Assembly (NCBI GenBank): GCA_021199695.1
Contig: JAJQHP010000146.1
Coordinates: forward strand, 1-17,499
DNA: 17,499 bases
Direction: 5' to 3'
Origin: Clostridiales bacterium
Lineage (GTDB): Bacteria > Bacillota > Clostridia > Oscillospirales > Oscillospiraceae
Part shown: piece after piece, positions 6,641 through 15,033 of the stretch
Layout of the letters: each line of letters begins with the position of its first letter
Position numbering within the stretch: position 1 is the stretch's first letter
The notes under the pieces: generated by a model
Told to the model about the DNA's origin: nothing
Seen by the model: the letters and a program-made list of their open reading frames with translations, nothing else
Databases searched by the model: none
Program-made: the position numbers and the translations under genes

Positions 6641-9600
6641 ATGGATTCAAGAGAGAGAATGAAGCGCAGGCAGAACAACCTGGGCTGGCTGCTGTACCTG
6701 GCGTCGGCAGTCTTCTGGGCAATGAACTGTTTCCGCAGCAAACGGATTGTTATGGCGGGGTATACCTTTGCCTCGGTCATTGTGTTTCCCGGTATGCTGT
6801 TCCTCATGGGGCGGGAGTCCCGGGGAAAGGACCGGCGGGGGCTGATCTCCTCCGGTGTGGGAATGATCCTCCTGGGATATGCGCAAAAGGTGCTGCTGTT
6901 CTGGTGCGAGACGCTGGCGGGACGGGAGCCGGGGTTCTACCCCTTCTCTACCACCGGCGCGCCCTGGCTGTTCCTGGTGGGAGGCGTCTGCCTGATCTTG
7001 ACGGGCGTAGTACCCCAAAGAGACTGGATGAAAAAATGGCTCCTGCCCCTGACGGTGGTCATCGGCCTGGCGGCGGGGCTGATCAAGCCTGTCACCAATT
7101 TCCTGTGCCTGTCCCGGCTGGCGGTGTATCTGCCCTTCTTTGTGCTGGGCCGCACCATGGAGGACGAAAAGCTGGCCCGGTGGTGCCGCGCCAGATCCAG
7201 CAAGCTGCCCTCTCTGCTGCTGGTTGGCGGATGGGCGGTGGCGTGCGTCCTGCTGCGGGGCTATTGGAAAAATCTGCGGGCGCTCATCGACGGGAACACC
7301 TGGTACGACGGCGTGGCGGGATTGCCCGCGACCTGGGCTGGTATCCTGGCCCGGCTGGCTTTCTATGTCCTGGCGGCAGGACTGATCTGTGCAGTGTGGA
7401 CGCTGACCCCGGACTGGAAGGTGCCGCTGTTCTCTGACCAGGGAAAGCGGTGGAAGTCCGGCTATTTCTGGTTCTCGCCGCTGATTTATGTGCTGGTGCT
7501 GCCCTTGGGGAACAAGCTCTCTCTGACAGGGGTCGCCGTGAGCGGTGCGTTGTGTGTACTGGCCGGGCTGGCGGCGCCCAGTCGCCTGGCGAACCGGCTT
7601 CCCAGCCTGTGCCTGAATGTGGCGTCTCGCCTGGACAGAGAGGAACGCCCGGTCCGCGCCCTGGGCCGGAAGCGTTTCTGGCAGCGACACCGGTGGGGTC
7701 TGAAAATGACCGCCCTGTTCACCGTCCTCTTTCTGGTGGTGGCGGTGGCCTACGTCTACCCCTTTACCTTCAACGGGAAATCTCTGGTCTGGTCCACCGA
7801 CGGCCTGGATCAGCAGTTCCCCGGGATGCTCTACTTCAAAGAGTATGTGATGAGCGGGATCAACAGCCTGCTGGAGACCGGCGTGCTCCACTTCCCTGAG
7901 TGGGATTTCACCCTGGGCTTCGGAATGTCCCCCCTGGACGTGATCCGGCGGGAGCCGTTTATGCTGCTGAGCCTGCTGGGCAATGAGGAGACGATGGAGA
8001 TCATCGCGGACATCACGGTGATCCTCCGCCTGTATGTCTGCGGTCTGGTGTTCATCTGGTTCTGCGCCACCCTGGGCAAGCGGGAGAAGCTGCTCATCCT
8101 GGCGGGGGCGCTGGCCTACGTCTGCTCCGGCTACGCCATCTTTGTCGCCGCCCGACAGCCTTTTTTCACCACCGTCCTGATGACCTATGGGGTGCTGACC
8201 CTCATCGGGGCGGAGCGGTTCATCCGGCAGCGGAAGTGCGGCGTGTTCGTGCTGGCGGTCTTTTTGCAGTGCTTTTCCGGATACTACTCCGCCTATGTCA
8301 ACGGCGTGATCCTGGCGATCTACCTGCTCATCCGGCTGTTCTGCCTCCACGGGAAAAAGGCGGGGAGGGTCCTCTCCGAGATCGTGAAGCTGATCGGCCT
8401 TTATGCCTGGGGCGCGGCCATGGCCGCCTGCACCCTCCTGCCCGGGATACTGAGCTTTGCCGACTCTGCCCGAAGCGGCGATGGGACGGAATTCAGCGTC
8501 TTTTACAGCAACAGCTACTACTCCGGGCTGCTGGACGGCCTGAACCTGGAGTTCAGCTTCATCGGCTCCTGGACCCATATCAGCATGGCGGCGCTGGCCT
8601 GGCTGGCCTGTATCCTGCTGTTCCGGCGGAAGGGGAAGGAGCTCCGTCCCCTGAAAGCGGGGCTGATCGTCTGCTGTGTGGGTATCTGCCTGCCCATCTT
8701 CGGCCTGGCCACCAACGGCTTCTCCTATGTGTCCAACCGCTGGGGCTATGCCTTCTGCCTGCTGGTGGCCTATATCCTGGTGGAGATGCTGCCGGAGCTG
8801 GCGGCCCTGACCCGCCGGGACAGGCTGGTACTGACCGGAGGCACGGTGGCCTACTGCGCCGTCTGCGCCACCCAGAGCGACGCCACCAAGCTGGTAGCCC
8901 TCGGGCTGGTGACTATGGCGGTGACCATGCTGGTGCTGATCCTGCTGGACGAGTCGGGGCTGAAACGGGGACAGCGGATCGGGGTGCTGACCCTGGTCAC
9001 GGTGTACACGGTCATGCTCAATGTGTCCAGCTCCCTGTTGCCGGAGGGCGGAGACTATGTGTCTCAGTTCATATACGCCGGAGAGACCTACAGCACTATG
9101 TGCGGCCTGATGGGCGACGCCCTGTCCACGGAGACGCTGTCGGAGGACGACTCTTTCTACCGCATCGATCAGGACTCTCCGCAGTATAATCAGGCCAGCG
9201 CGCTGGATTTTAACGGCACAAACTCCTATTACAGCGTCATCCCTTCGGGGATCAGCGAATATTTTGCGGACGTCTGCCTGAGCAGCCAGTCCCACACCTT
9301 CTGCGTCCGCAATCTGGACGAGCGCTCTGCTCTGATGGCTCTGGCCAGTGTGAAGTATTACGTCTCCTCCAAGGAGACGCGAGTCCCCTACGGCTTTGAG
9401 GCGGTGGAGTCGGTGGAGAGCGAGGACGGGGAGAAGACGGTGACGGTGTACGAGAACCGGAACGCCCTGCCCCTGGGCTATACCTACACCAGCTATGTCA
9501 CCCAGGAGGAGTACGAGGCCATGACCCCCCTGGAGCGGCAGCAGGTGATGCTGGAGAGCGCAGTGATCGGCGTGGATACCGACCTGCTGGAGCACGATGA

Positions 9601-10381
9601 GGAGACCTACACCGAGGAACGGACTGAGGTCAGGGTGAAGTCCAGCGACGGCCTGACCCTGGATCAGGAGGCAAAGACCATCTCCGCAGAGAGCGACGGC
9701 AGCAGCATCAAGCTGTCCTTTCAGGGGGAGGCCAACTGCGAGACCTATCTGGTGATCTCCGGGCTGGAATTTGCCAACCAGAGCAGCTCCGCGACCTGCG
9801 AGATCCGCTGCAAGGGGAAGGGCAACAGTGAAATGGCCACCCTCCGGGGCAAGACCCAGAGCTATTACTTTGAAAAGGACGCGGTGGTGTTCAATCTGGG
9901 CTACAGCGAGGAGGGCCAGACCAGCTGCACGCTGACCTTCGAGACGGCGCTGAATGCGGTTTATGACGACATCTATGTGGTCTGCATCCCCATGGATGAG
10001 ATGGACAGCCAGGTAGACGCCCTCCGGGAGGTCGTGCTGGAGAACGTGGTGGAGGACGGCGACCGGATCACCGGGACGATCTCCCTGGAGGACAGCCGTC
10101 TGCTGACCTTCTCCGTTCCCTACGCCGAGGGCTGGAGCGTCTATGTCAACGGTGAGGAGGCCGAGCTGCTCGAGGTCAACGTCATGTACTGCGGCGTCCT
10201 GCTGGAGCCGGGGGAGTATGAGATCGAGCTGCGATATGAGCAGCCGGGAACATCCACAGGGCTGCTGATCTCCGCCGTCGCAGTGATCGCCATTCTGCCG
10301 GTGGCCCTGGTGCGCGGAGCGCTGAGACGGCGGAAACAGGTCAAACCAAAGCAAAGCCCGGCGGAGAGCGGCACAACCTGA
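6641..10381 (+). CDS. YfhO-family GT-C membrane protein with an N-terminal degenerate acyltransferase-3-like membrane region (fusion)
   Basis: 1246 residues, about 350 more than typical YfhO proteins. Residues about 10-340 are a first block of about nine membrane segments. Stretches such as LSRLAVYLPFFVLGRTM (157-173) look like the fucose 4-O-acetylase / acyltransferase-3 family, but the catalytic His expected near the first membrane segment is absent, so enzyme activity is doubtful. Residues about 350-800 are the YfhO GT-C core, with YPFTFNGKSLVWSTDGLDQQ (373-392) in the first outer loop, including the Asp pair 387/390 in DGLDQ, followed by many membrane segments. About 800-1210 is a large external soluble part, and a final membrane helix (about 1214-1235) ends in a basic tail. 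YfhO-type proteins transfer sugars from undecaprenyl phosphate to teichoic acids outside the membrane. Start ATG 6641 has GAGG upstream; ATG 6659 is an alternative. The downstream GT2 and SMR genes supply matching steps. Confidence 0.8.
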   Translation: MDSRERMKRRQNNLGWLLYLASAVFWAMNCFRSKRIVMAGYTFASVIVFPGMLFLMGRESRGKDRRGLISSGVGMILLGYAQKVLLFWCETLAGREPGFYPFSTTGAPWLFLVGGVCLILTGVVPQRDWMKKWLLPLTVVIGLAAGLIKPVTNFLCLSRLAVYLPFFVLGRTMEDEKLARWCRARSSKLPSLLLVGGWAVACVLLRGYWKNLRALIDGNTWYDGVAGLPATWAGILARLAFYVLAAGLICAVWTLTPDWKVPLFSDQGKRWKSGYFWFSPLIYVLVLPLGNKLSLTGVAVSGALCVLAGLAAPSRLANRLPSLCLNVASRLDREERPVRALGRKRFWQRHRWGLKMTALFTVLFLVVAVAYVYPFTFNGKSLVWSTDGLDQQFPGMLYFKEYVMSGINSLLETGVLHFPEWDFTLGFGMSPLDVIRREPFMLLSLLGNEETMEIIADITVILRLYVCGLVFIWFCATLGKREKLLILAGALAYVCSGYAIFVAARQPFFTTVLMTYGVLTLIGAERFIRQRKCGVFVLAVFLQCFSGYYSAYVNGVILAIYLLIRLFCLHGKKAGRVLSEIVKLIGLYAWGAAMAACTLLPGILSFADSARSGDGTEFSVFYSNSYYSGLLDGLNLEFSFIGSWTHISMAALAWLACILLFRRKGKELRPLKAGLIVCCVGICLPIFGLATNGFSYVSNRWGYAFCLLVAYILVEMLPELAALTRRDRLVLTGGTVAYCAVCATQSDATKLVALGLVTMAVTMLVLILLDESGLKRGQRIGVLTLVTVYTVMLNVSSSLLPEGGDYVSQFIYAGETYSTMCGLMGDALSTETLSEDDSFYRIDQDSPQYNQASALDFNGTNSYYSVIPSGISEYFADVCLSSQSHTFCVRNLDERSALMALASVKYYVSSKETRVPYGFEAVESVESEDGEKTVTVYENRNALPLGYTYTSYVTQEEYEAMTPLERQQVMLESAVIGVDTDLLEHDEETYTEERTEVRVKSSDGLTLDQEAKTISAESDGSSIKLSFQGEANCETYLVISGLEFANQSSSATCEIRCKGKGNSEMATLRGKTQSYYFEKDAVVFNLGYSEEGQTSCTLTFETALNAVYDDIYVVCIPMDEMDSQVDALREVVLENVVEDGDRITGTISLEDSRLLTFSVPYAEGWSVYVNGEEAELLEVNVMYCGVLLEPGEYEIELRYEQPGTSTGLLISAVAVIAILPVALVRGALRRRKQVKPKQSPAESGTT

Positions 10382-10439
10382 GAGAGGCCGGTCTGCGCTG
10401 TCGAATGTAAAAGAATGAGAGATATGGAGGTAATGTGAA

Positions 10440-11579
10440 ATGATCCCCTTCAATCGTCCGCCCTATACGGGCAAAGAGCTGGACTATATGGCCCAGGCGG
10501 TGCTGGTCAACCACAAGCTGTGCGGCGACGGCCCGTTTACGAAACAGTGTCACGCTCTGCTGGAGCAGCAGACGGGCAGCCCCAGAGTGCTGCTGACCAC
10601 CTCCGACTCCGACGCCCTGGAGATGGCCGCCCTGCTGTGCGAGCTCAAGCCCGGGGACGAGGTCATTATGCCCTCCTACACCTTCTGCTCCACCGCTAAC
10701 GCTTTCGTCCTCCAGGGCGCTGTGCCGGTGTTCGTGGATGTCCGGCCGGACACCATGAACATTGACGAGACCAAGATCGAGGCGGCCATCACCGACCGGA
10801 CCCGGGTCATCTGCGCTGTCCACTATGCGGGCATTGGCTGCGAGATGGACACGATCATGAACATCGCTCACCGCCACGGGCTGCTGGTGGTAGAGGACGC
10901 CGCCCAGGGCGTCATGGCCAGCTATAAGGGCCGGGCCCTGGGAAGCATCGGCGACTTTGGCTGCTTCTCCTTCCATGAGACGAAGAACTACTCCATGGGA
11001 GAGGGGGGCGCCGTCCTGGTGAACCGCCCGGAGCTGGTGGAAAAGGCGGAGACCATCCGGGAGAAGGGCACCAACCGCTCCCGCTTCCTCCGGGGACAGG
11101 TGGACAAGTATACCTGGGTGGAATACGGCTCCTCTTACCTCCCCAGCGACATCAACGCCGCCCACCTGCTGGCCCAGCTGGAGATGGCGGACGAGATCAA
11201 CCGGGACCGGCTGGATTCCTGGCACTACTATGAGGAGGGGCTGGCTCCTCTGCGGGACGCGGGGAAGCTCCGTTTCCTGGAGCCTCCCGCCGAGTGTGCC
11301 CACAACGCCCATATGTTCGCCATCCGGGTGAAGGACCTGGAGGAGCGGACTGCCCTGACCTCCTTCCTCAAGGAGCGTGACATCACCGTCTCCTTCCACT
11401 ATGTCCCTCTGCACAGCTCCCCTGCCGGACGGAAGTTTGGCCGGTTCCACGGGGAGAACGTCTATACCGACCGGGAGAGCGACCGGCTCACCCGTCTGCC
11501 CATGTACTACGGCCTGAGCCGGGCGGAGCAGGATCAGGTGATTGACGCCATTTTCGACTTCTTCGGCCAGAAACGGTAA
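10440..11579 (+). CDS. wecE: dTDP-4-amino-4,6-dideoxygalactose transaminase WecE (RffA)
   Basis: 379 residues, DegT/DnrJ/EryC1/StrS aminotransferase. It converts dTDP-4-keto-6-deoxyglucose plus glutamate to dTDP-4-amino-4,6-dideoxygalactose (dTDP-Fuc4N) in the cytosol. It follows enterobacterial WecE closely throughout: MIPFNRPP start, KLCGDGPFT, GDEVIMPSYTF (72-82), DTMNIDETKIEAAITD (104-119), VEDAAQGVM (151-159, the Asp that holds the PLP ring nitrogen), FSFHETKNY with the PLP lysine K182, REKGTNRS, RGQVDKYTW and FHYVPLH. The match across specificity regions makes WecE more likely than another sugar aminotransferase. The sugar-nucleotide steps that feed it (RmlA, RmlB) are not in the window. 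GGAGG (10426-10430) lies 9 nt before the ATG; 58 nt separate it from the previous gene with no promoter visible. Confidence 0.92.
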   Translation: MIPFNRPPYTGKELDYMAQAVLVNHKLCGDGPFTKQCHALLEQQTGSPRVLLTTSDSDALEMAALLCELKPGDEVIMPSYTFCSTANAFVLQGAVPVFVDVRPDTMNIDETKIEAAITDRTRVICAVHYAGIGCEMDTIMNIAHRHGLLVVEDAAQGVMASYKGRALGSIGDFGCFSFHETKNYSMGEGGAVLVNRPELVEKAETIREKGTNRSRFLRGQVDKYTWVEYGSSYLPSDINAAHLLAQLEMADEINRDRLDSWHYYEEGLAPLRDAGKLRFLEPPAECAHNAHMFAIRVKDLEERTALTSFLKERDITVSFHYVPLHSSPAGRKFGRFHGENVYTDRESDRLTRLPMYYGLSRAEQDQVIDAIFDFFGQKR

Positions 11580-11595
11580 GAGGGCGGAGACGGAG

Positions 11596-12834
11596 ATGGA
11601 AGAAAGAGTGGGTATGTCCATCACAGCGGAGGAGCGGGAGAGACGGATAGGGACCATGCTCTCCTGCCTCCTGGGATCGCTGCTGTTTTTCCTGGCTTTT
11701 TACTCCACCTACCATCTGCTGGCCGAGGTGGATGCCAGTGATTTCACGGTCCATTTGGGCTGGGCGGATGAGTTTAACAAGTGGACGCTGCTCCGGGCGC
11801 TGCTTACGGGCAGCGATCGGCTGTGGCACGCCTTTGTCTGGCTGTTGAATCGGCTGGGGGTGGAGCTTGTCTATGCCGGATGTCTGGTGACGGCGGGCGC
11901 GATCGAGGCGGTCTATCTCATCTACAATGCCCTGCTGAAAGAAATGCTCCAATGGCTCGACCGGCGGATCATCCCCGTGTCCTCCCTGATCCTGTGTCTG
12001 GTGTCGTCCATCTATATGCCCTGGTATGATACCCACATATACGCGGGACAGGGCTCTCCCAACATCTGGCACAATCCCACCCAGCTGATGGTCCGGCCCT
12101 TCGCTCTGATCGCCTTCTGGATGACGGTGCGCATCTATCGCCGTCTGCGGGAGGGAGAGGGCTGGCCCTCCCGGGCCTTTGAGAGCAAGGGGGAGGTCGT
12201 GGCCTACGCTTTCGTCCTGATGCTGACGGTGTGGGCCAAGCCCTCCTTTGTCCAGGCGTTTATCCCGGGACTGGCGATTTTGATGATCGTGGATCTGATC
12301 CGCAGCCGGGGAAAGGCGTTCCTGTTCTGTTTCAAGGTCGCCTGCGCCTATATCCCGGCGGCGGCGCTGGTGCTGATGAACTTCCTGTCCAACTTCGGCT
12401 CGGACTCCGGAAACGGCATTGAGATCGCCTTGCTGGATGTGTGGTCCCACAGCACGGACAATATCCCATTCTCCTTCCTGCTGCTGTTTGCCTTCCCCCT
12501 GTTTGTGTTTATCGTGGATTGGAAGCGGCTGCTGTTCAGCGTGGAGGGCCAGCTCTCCCTGTCCGACCTGGCGGTGGCCGTGGGGATGAAGGCGACCCTG
12601 GCAGAGACGGGGAGCCGCCGCTATCACGGCAACCTGAGCTGGAGCTACGGCCTGGCGGCAGTCTTTGTGTGGTTTATTGCTCTGAGAAGCTTCCTGGAGC
12701 TGATGTTTGGCAACCGGCTGACCGGGAAAAAGTATACGGCGGTGGCCGTAGTGGGCTGGACGCTGCTGTTCCTGCATCTGCTGACCGGCATCCTCTACTA
12801 TATCAAAATTGTCTCCGGCGAGATCCTGTTCTGA
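11596..12834 (+). CDS. Polytopic membrane protein of unknown family, possible GT-C-type transferase or polymer-handling protein
   Basis: 412 residues with about nine or ten hydrophobic segments. I do not recognise the family. A conspicuous outward loop reads IYAGQGSPNIWHNPTQLMVRP, rich in aromatic and polar residues, and an earlier loop after the first helix carries D/E residues (EVDASDF, WADEF). Both are of the kind seen at the active face of GT-C glycosyltransferases, but this is only suggestive. A soluble stretch lies before the last two helices. I chose ATG 11596 because GGAG (11586-11589) is 6 nt upstream; an ATG at 11542 would overlap wecE and has no ribosome site, and ATG 11614 is another option. 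It sits between wecE and the GT2, so a role in placing the amino sugar, or in recognising its lipid carrier, is plausible. Confidence 0.8.
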   Translation: MEERVGMSITAEERERRIGTMLSCLLGSLLFFLAFYSTYHLLAEVDASDFTVHLGWADEFNKWTLLRALLTGSDRLWHAFVWLLNRLGVELVYAGCLVTAGAIEAVYLIYNALLKEMLQWLDRRIIPVSSLILCLVSSIYMPWYDTHIYAGQGSPNIWHNPTQLMVRPFALIAFWMTVRIYRRLREGEGWPSRAFESKGEVVAYAFVLMLTVWAKPSFVQAFIPGLAILMIVDLIRSRGKAFLFCFKVACAYIPAAALVLMNFLSNFGSDSGNGIEIALLDVWSHSTDNIPFSFLLLFAFPLFVFIVDWKRLLFSVEGQLSLSDLAVAVGMKATLAETGSRRYHGNLSWSYGLAAVFVWFIALRSFLELMFGNRLTGKKYTAVAVVGWTLLFLHLLTGILYYIKIVSGEILF

Positions 12835-12863
12835 GCGTGCCGGAGGAGAGTGAGCGTGATTTG

Positions 12864-13829
12864 ATGGAAGAAGTTCAACTGATCAGCTTTGTCATCCCCT
12901 GCTATAACAGCGAGGGCTCTGTCTCCCTGGTCATTCAGGAGATCCGGGAGGTGGTGGCCCAGCGCCCGGAGTATGACTACGAGGTGGTGGCGGTGAACGA
13001 CTGCTCCCCCGACCATGTGCTGGACGTTCTGATTGCCGAGGCCCAGGCGGACCGGAAGGTGAAGGTGATCGACCTGGCCAAGAACGGCGGTCGGCACAAT
13101 GCCCTGATGGCGGGGTATCATGTGGCGGAGGGGGAATTTGTGGTCTGCATAGACGATGATTGCCAGTGCCCCCTGGACCGGTTCTGGGATCTGCTGGCTC
13201 CCCTGGAGCGGGGAGATGCGGATGTGGCCTTCGCCAAGTATGGGAAAAAGCAGCAGAGCGGACTGAAAAATCTGGGGAGCTGGTTCAACGACGTGGGCTC
13301 TACCTGGCTGATGGACAAGCCCAGGGATCTGCACTTCTCCAACTTCGCGGTGATGCGCCGGTTCATCCGGGACGAGGTCATCCGCTATGACAACCCCTAT
13401 GCCTACGTCTCCGGGCTGATGTTCCGGGCCTCCTCCCGGGTGGTGAACGTCCCCATGGAGGACCGGGCGCGGACCATCGGCACCAGCAACTACACCCTGC
13501 GCAAGTCCATTCAGCTGCTGGTCAATTCGTTCACCTCCTTCTCCATCAAGCCCCTGCGGCTGGCCACCTCGGTGGGCGTGATCTGTGCGCTGATCGGCTT
13601 CCTCTATGGGGTGGTCGTCATCATTCAGCGGCTGATTCAGCCCGTCTATGCGGCGGGGTACAGCTCCATTATGGCGGTGCTGCTGTTTATCGGCGGCATG
13701 ATCATGATCCTGCTGGGCATCATCGGGGAGTATATCGGCCGCATCTATATCTGTATCAACAAGGCTCCCCAGTATGTGGTACGGAAAACCTACAACGTGG
13801 AAAAAGACACGCCTGCGGAGGTTCGATAA
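12864..13829 (+). CDS. Polyprenyl-phosphate glycosyltransferase, GT2 (GtrB/CsbB/ArnC type)
   Basis: 321 residues. Residues 1-230 are a GT-A domain: VIPCYNSE (10-17), VNDCSPD (44-50), KNGGRHNALMAGY (73-85) and the metal-binding DDD (97-99) in CIDDDCQCP. A GTSNYTLRK motif (206-214) matches the family's G-x-S-x-Y region. Two C-terminal membrane helices (about 233-257 and 268-292) carry the typical short loop. Family members load a sugar from a nucleotide donor onto undecaprenyl phosphate on the inner membrane face. In this context the donor is plausibly the WecE-derived dTDP-amino sugar, as ArnC uses an amino sugar, but specificity is inferred. The ATG at 12864 has GGAGGAG (12842-12848) somewhat far upstream (15 nt); a TTG one codon earlier is possible. 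The next gene starts 1 nt after the stop. Confidence 0.9.
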   Translation: MEEVQLISFVIPCYNSEGSVSLVIQEIREVVAQRPEYDYEVVAVNDCSPDHVLDVLIAEAQADRKVKVIDLAKNGGRHNALMAGYHVAEGEFVVCIDDDCQCPLDRFWDLLAPLERGDADVAFAKYGKKQQSGLKNLGSWFNDVGSTWLMDKPRDLHFSNFAVMRRFIRDEVIRYDNPYAYVSGLMFRASSRVVNVPMEDRARTIGTSNYTLRKSIQLLVNSFTSFSIKPLRLATSVGVICALIGFLYGVVVIIQRLIQPVYAAGYSSIMAVLLFIGGMIMILLGIIGEYIGRIYICINKAPQYVVRKTYNVEKDTPAEVR

Positions 13830-13830
13830 C

Positions 13831-15018
13831 ATGAAAAAAATCCTGATTTTGGGCGCTGGAATCTATCAGGTGCCCCTCATCGTCAAGGCCAGGGAGATGG
13901 GCTATTATACCATCGTGGCCAGTATTCCCGGCAACTACCCCGGCTTCCAGTACGCTGACAAGGTGTATTATGTAAACACCACCGACCAGGAAAAGCTGCT
14001 GGAAATCGCCCGGGAGGAGGGCATCAGCGGCGTCTGTGTCAGCGGTACTGACGTATGTGTCCCCGCTCAGGGATACCTCTGCGACCGGCTGGGGCTCACC
14101 GGTCCCACTGAGGCGGCCGCCCGCCGGGCCCAGGACAAGCGGCTGATGAAGCAGGCGTTTCTGGCCAACGGAGTGCGCACCGCCCGGTGCGCCTATGTGG
14201 ACATCGACAACAGTAATCCGGTGGACATCTGCGAAGAGATCGGCTATCCGGTGATCTTCAAGGCGGTGGACTCCTCCGGCAGCCGGGGCATCACCCGGGT
14301 CAACGGCCCGGAGGATATCCCCTATGCCTGGCAGGAGGCGAAGAACAACACCCGTTCTGACAAGTACCTGATCGAGAAGTATCTGGTAGGCCGGGAGTTC
14401 GGTGCCCAGGCCTGCGTCTGGCACGGGGAGATCCAGTTCGTGCTGCCCCACGGAGACTATGTGTTCCAGGGGGATACCGGGGTGCCCATCGGCCATTTTG
14501 CCCCCTATGAGATCGACGAGGAGATCATCGCTGACTGCAAGGAGCAGACCCGGCTGGCCATCCAGGCCCTGGGCATCGACAACTGCGCCATCAACGCGGA
14601 CTTCATCCTCTGCGACGGCAAGACCTACGTGCTGGAGATCGGCGCCCGGGCGGGAGCCACCGGCCTGGTGGAGCTGACCAGCCTGTACTACGGCTTTGAC
14701 TACAACGAGAAGATCCTCCAGATCAATATGGGGGAGGATGTGGACTTTACCCCGGTGCTGGAAAAGCCCCAGGCCAACGTGGAGATGGTGTTCTGCGCGG
14801 AAAAGACCGGCGTGGTACGGTCCATCGACACGGCCGGCGTGGAGCCGGACCCCCGTATCGTCAGCCTGTCCTTCGATGTGGAGCCGGGCGAAAAGGTGCG
14901 GAAGTTCCGCAAGGGCCCGGATCGGTTCGGCATGATCATCACCGTGGGGGACACGGTGGACGAGGCCAAGTCGGTCATGGAGCGGGCCATGTCCCAGGTG
15001 AAGGTCACCATCGACTGA
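13831..15018 (+). CDS. ATP-grasp carboxylate-amine ligase family protein
   Basis: 395 residues. An N-terminal pre-ATP-grasp Rossmann-like domain (ILILGAGIYQVPLI, 4-17) is followed by an ATP-grasp domain at about 100-300. Visible are DKRLMK (102-107), FKAVDSSGSRGI (143-154) with K144 and the glycine-rich loop, IEKYLVGREF (181-190), the metal-site region NADF (255-258), and VLEIGAR (267-273) with E269 and R273. The usual E-x-N-x-R metal motif reads E-I-G-A-R, a variant I associate with ATP-grasp proteins of capsule-type clusters. Family members join a carboxylate to an amine through an acyl phosphate. Next to wecE the amine could be the 4-amino group of Fuc4N, with an amino acid or another acid attached; this is inference. 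The true start is ATG 13831, GGAGG 9 nt upstream. Confidence 0.85.
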   Translation: MKKILILGAGIYQVPLIVKAREMGYYTIVASIPGNYPGFQYADKVYYVNTTDQEKLLEIAREEGISGVCVSGTDVCVPAQGYLCDRLGLTGPTEAAARRAQDKRLMKQAFLANGVRTARCAYVDIDNSNPVDICEEIGYPVIFKAVDSSGSRGITRVNGPEDIPYAWQEAKNNTRSDKYLIEKYLVGREFGAQACVWHGEIQFVLPHGDYVFQGDTGVPIGHFAPYEIDEEIIADCKEQTRLAIQALGIDNCAINADFILCDGKTYVLEIGARAGATGLVELTSLYYGFDYNEKILQINMGEDVDFTPVLEKPQANVEMVFCAEKTGVVRSIDTAGVEPDPRIVSLSFDVEPGEKVRKFRKGPDRFGMIITVGDTVDEAKSVMERAMSQVKVTID

Positions 15019-15033
15019 CGGAGGGGAGAGAGT

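Noticed and set aside
6647..10453. A 1268-codon open frame on the minus strand, antisense to the YfhO fusion
   Set aside because: The translation is rich in His, Gln, Gly and Arg with no recognisable domain. Such frames arise opposite GC-rich genes; the plus-strand gene has clear domains and a ribosome site.
11542..11595. Earlier ATG (11542) for the unassigned membrane protein
   Set aside because: It lies inside wecE, has no ribosome site, and adds a polar tail unlike a membrane protein start; ATG 11596 has GGAG at good spacing.
13774..13830. Earlier ATG (13774) for the ATP-grasp protein
   Set aside because: It lies inside the GT2 gene; the Rossmann start MKKILILGAG at 13831 with GGAGG upstream is the natural beginning.
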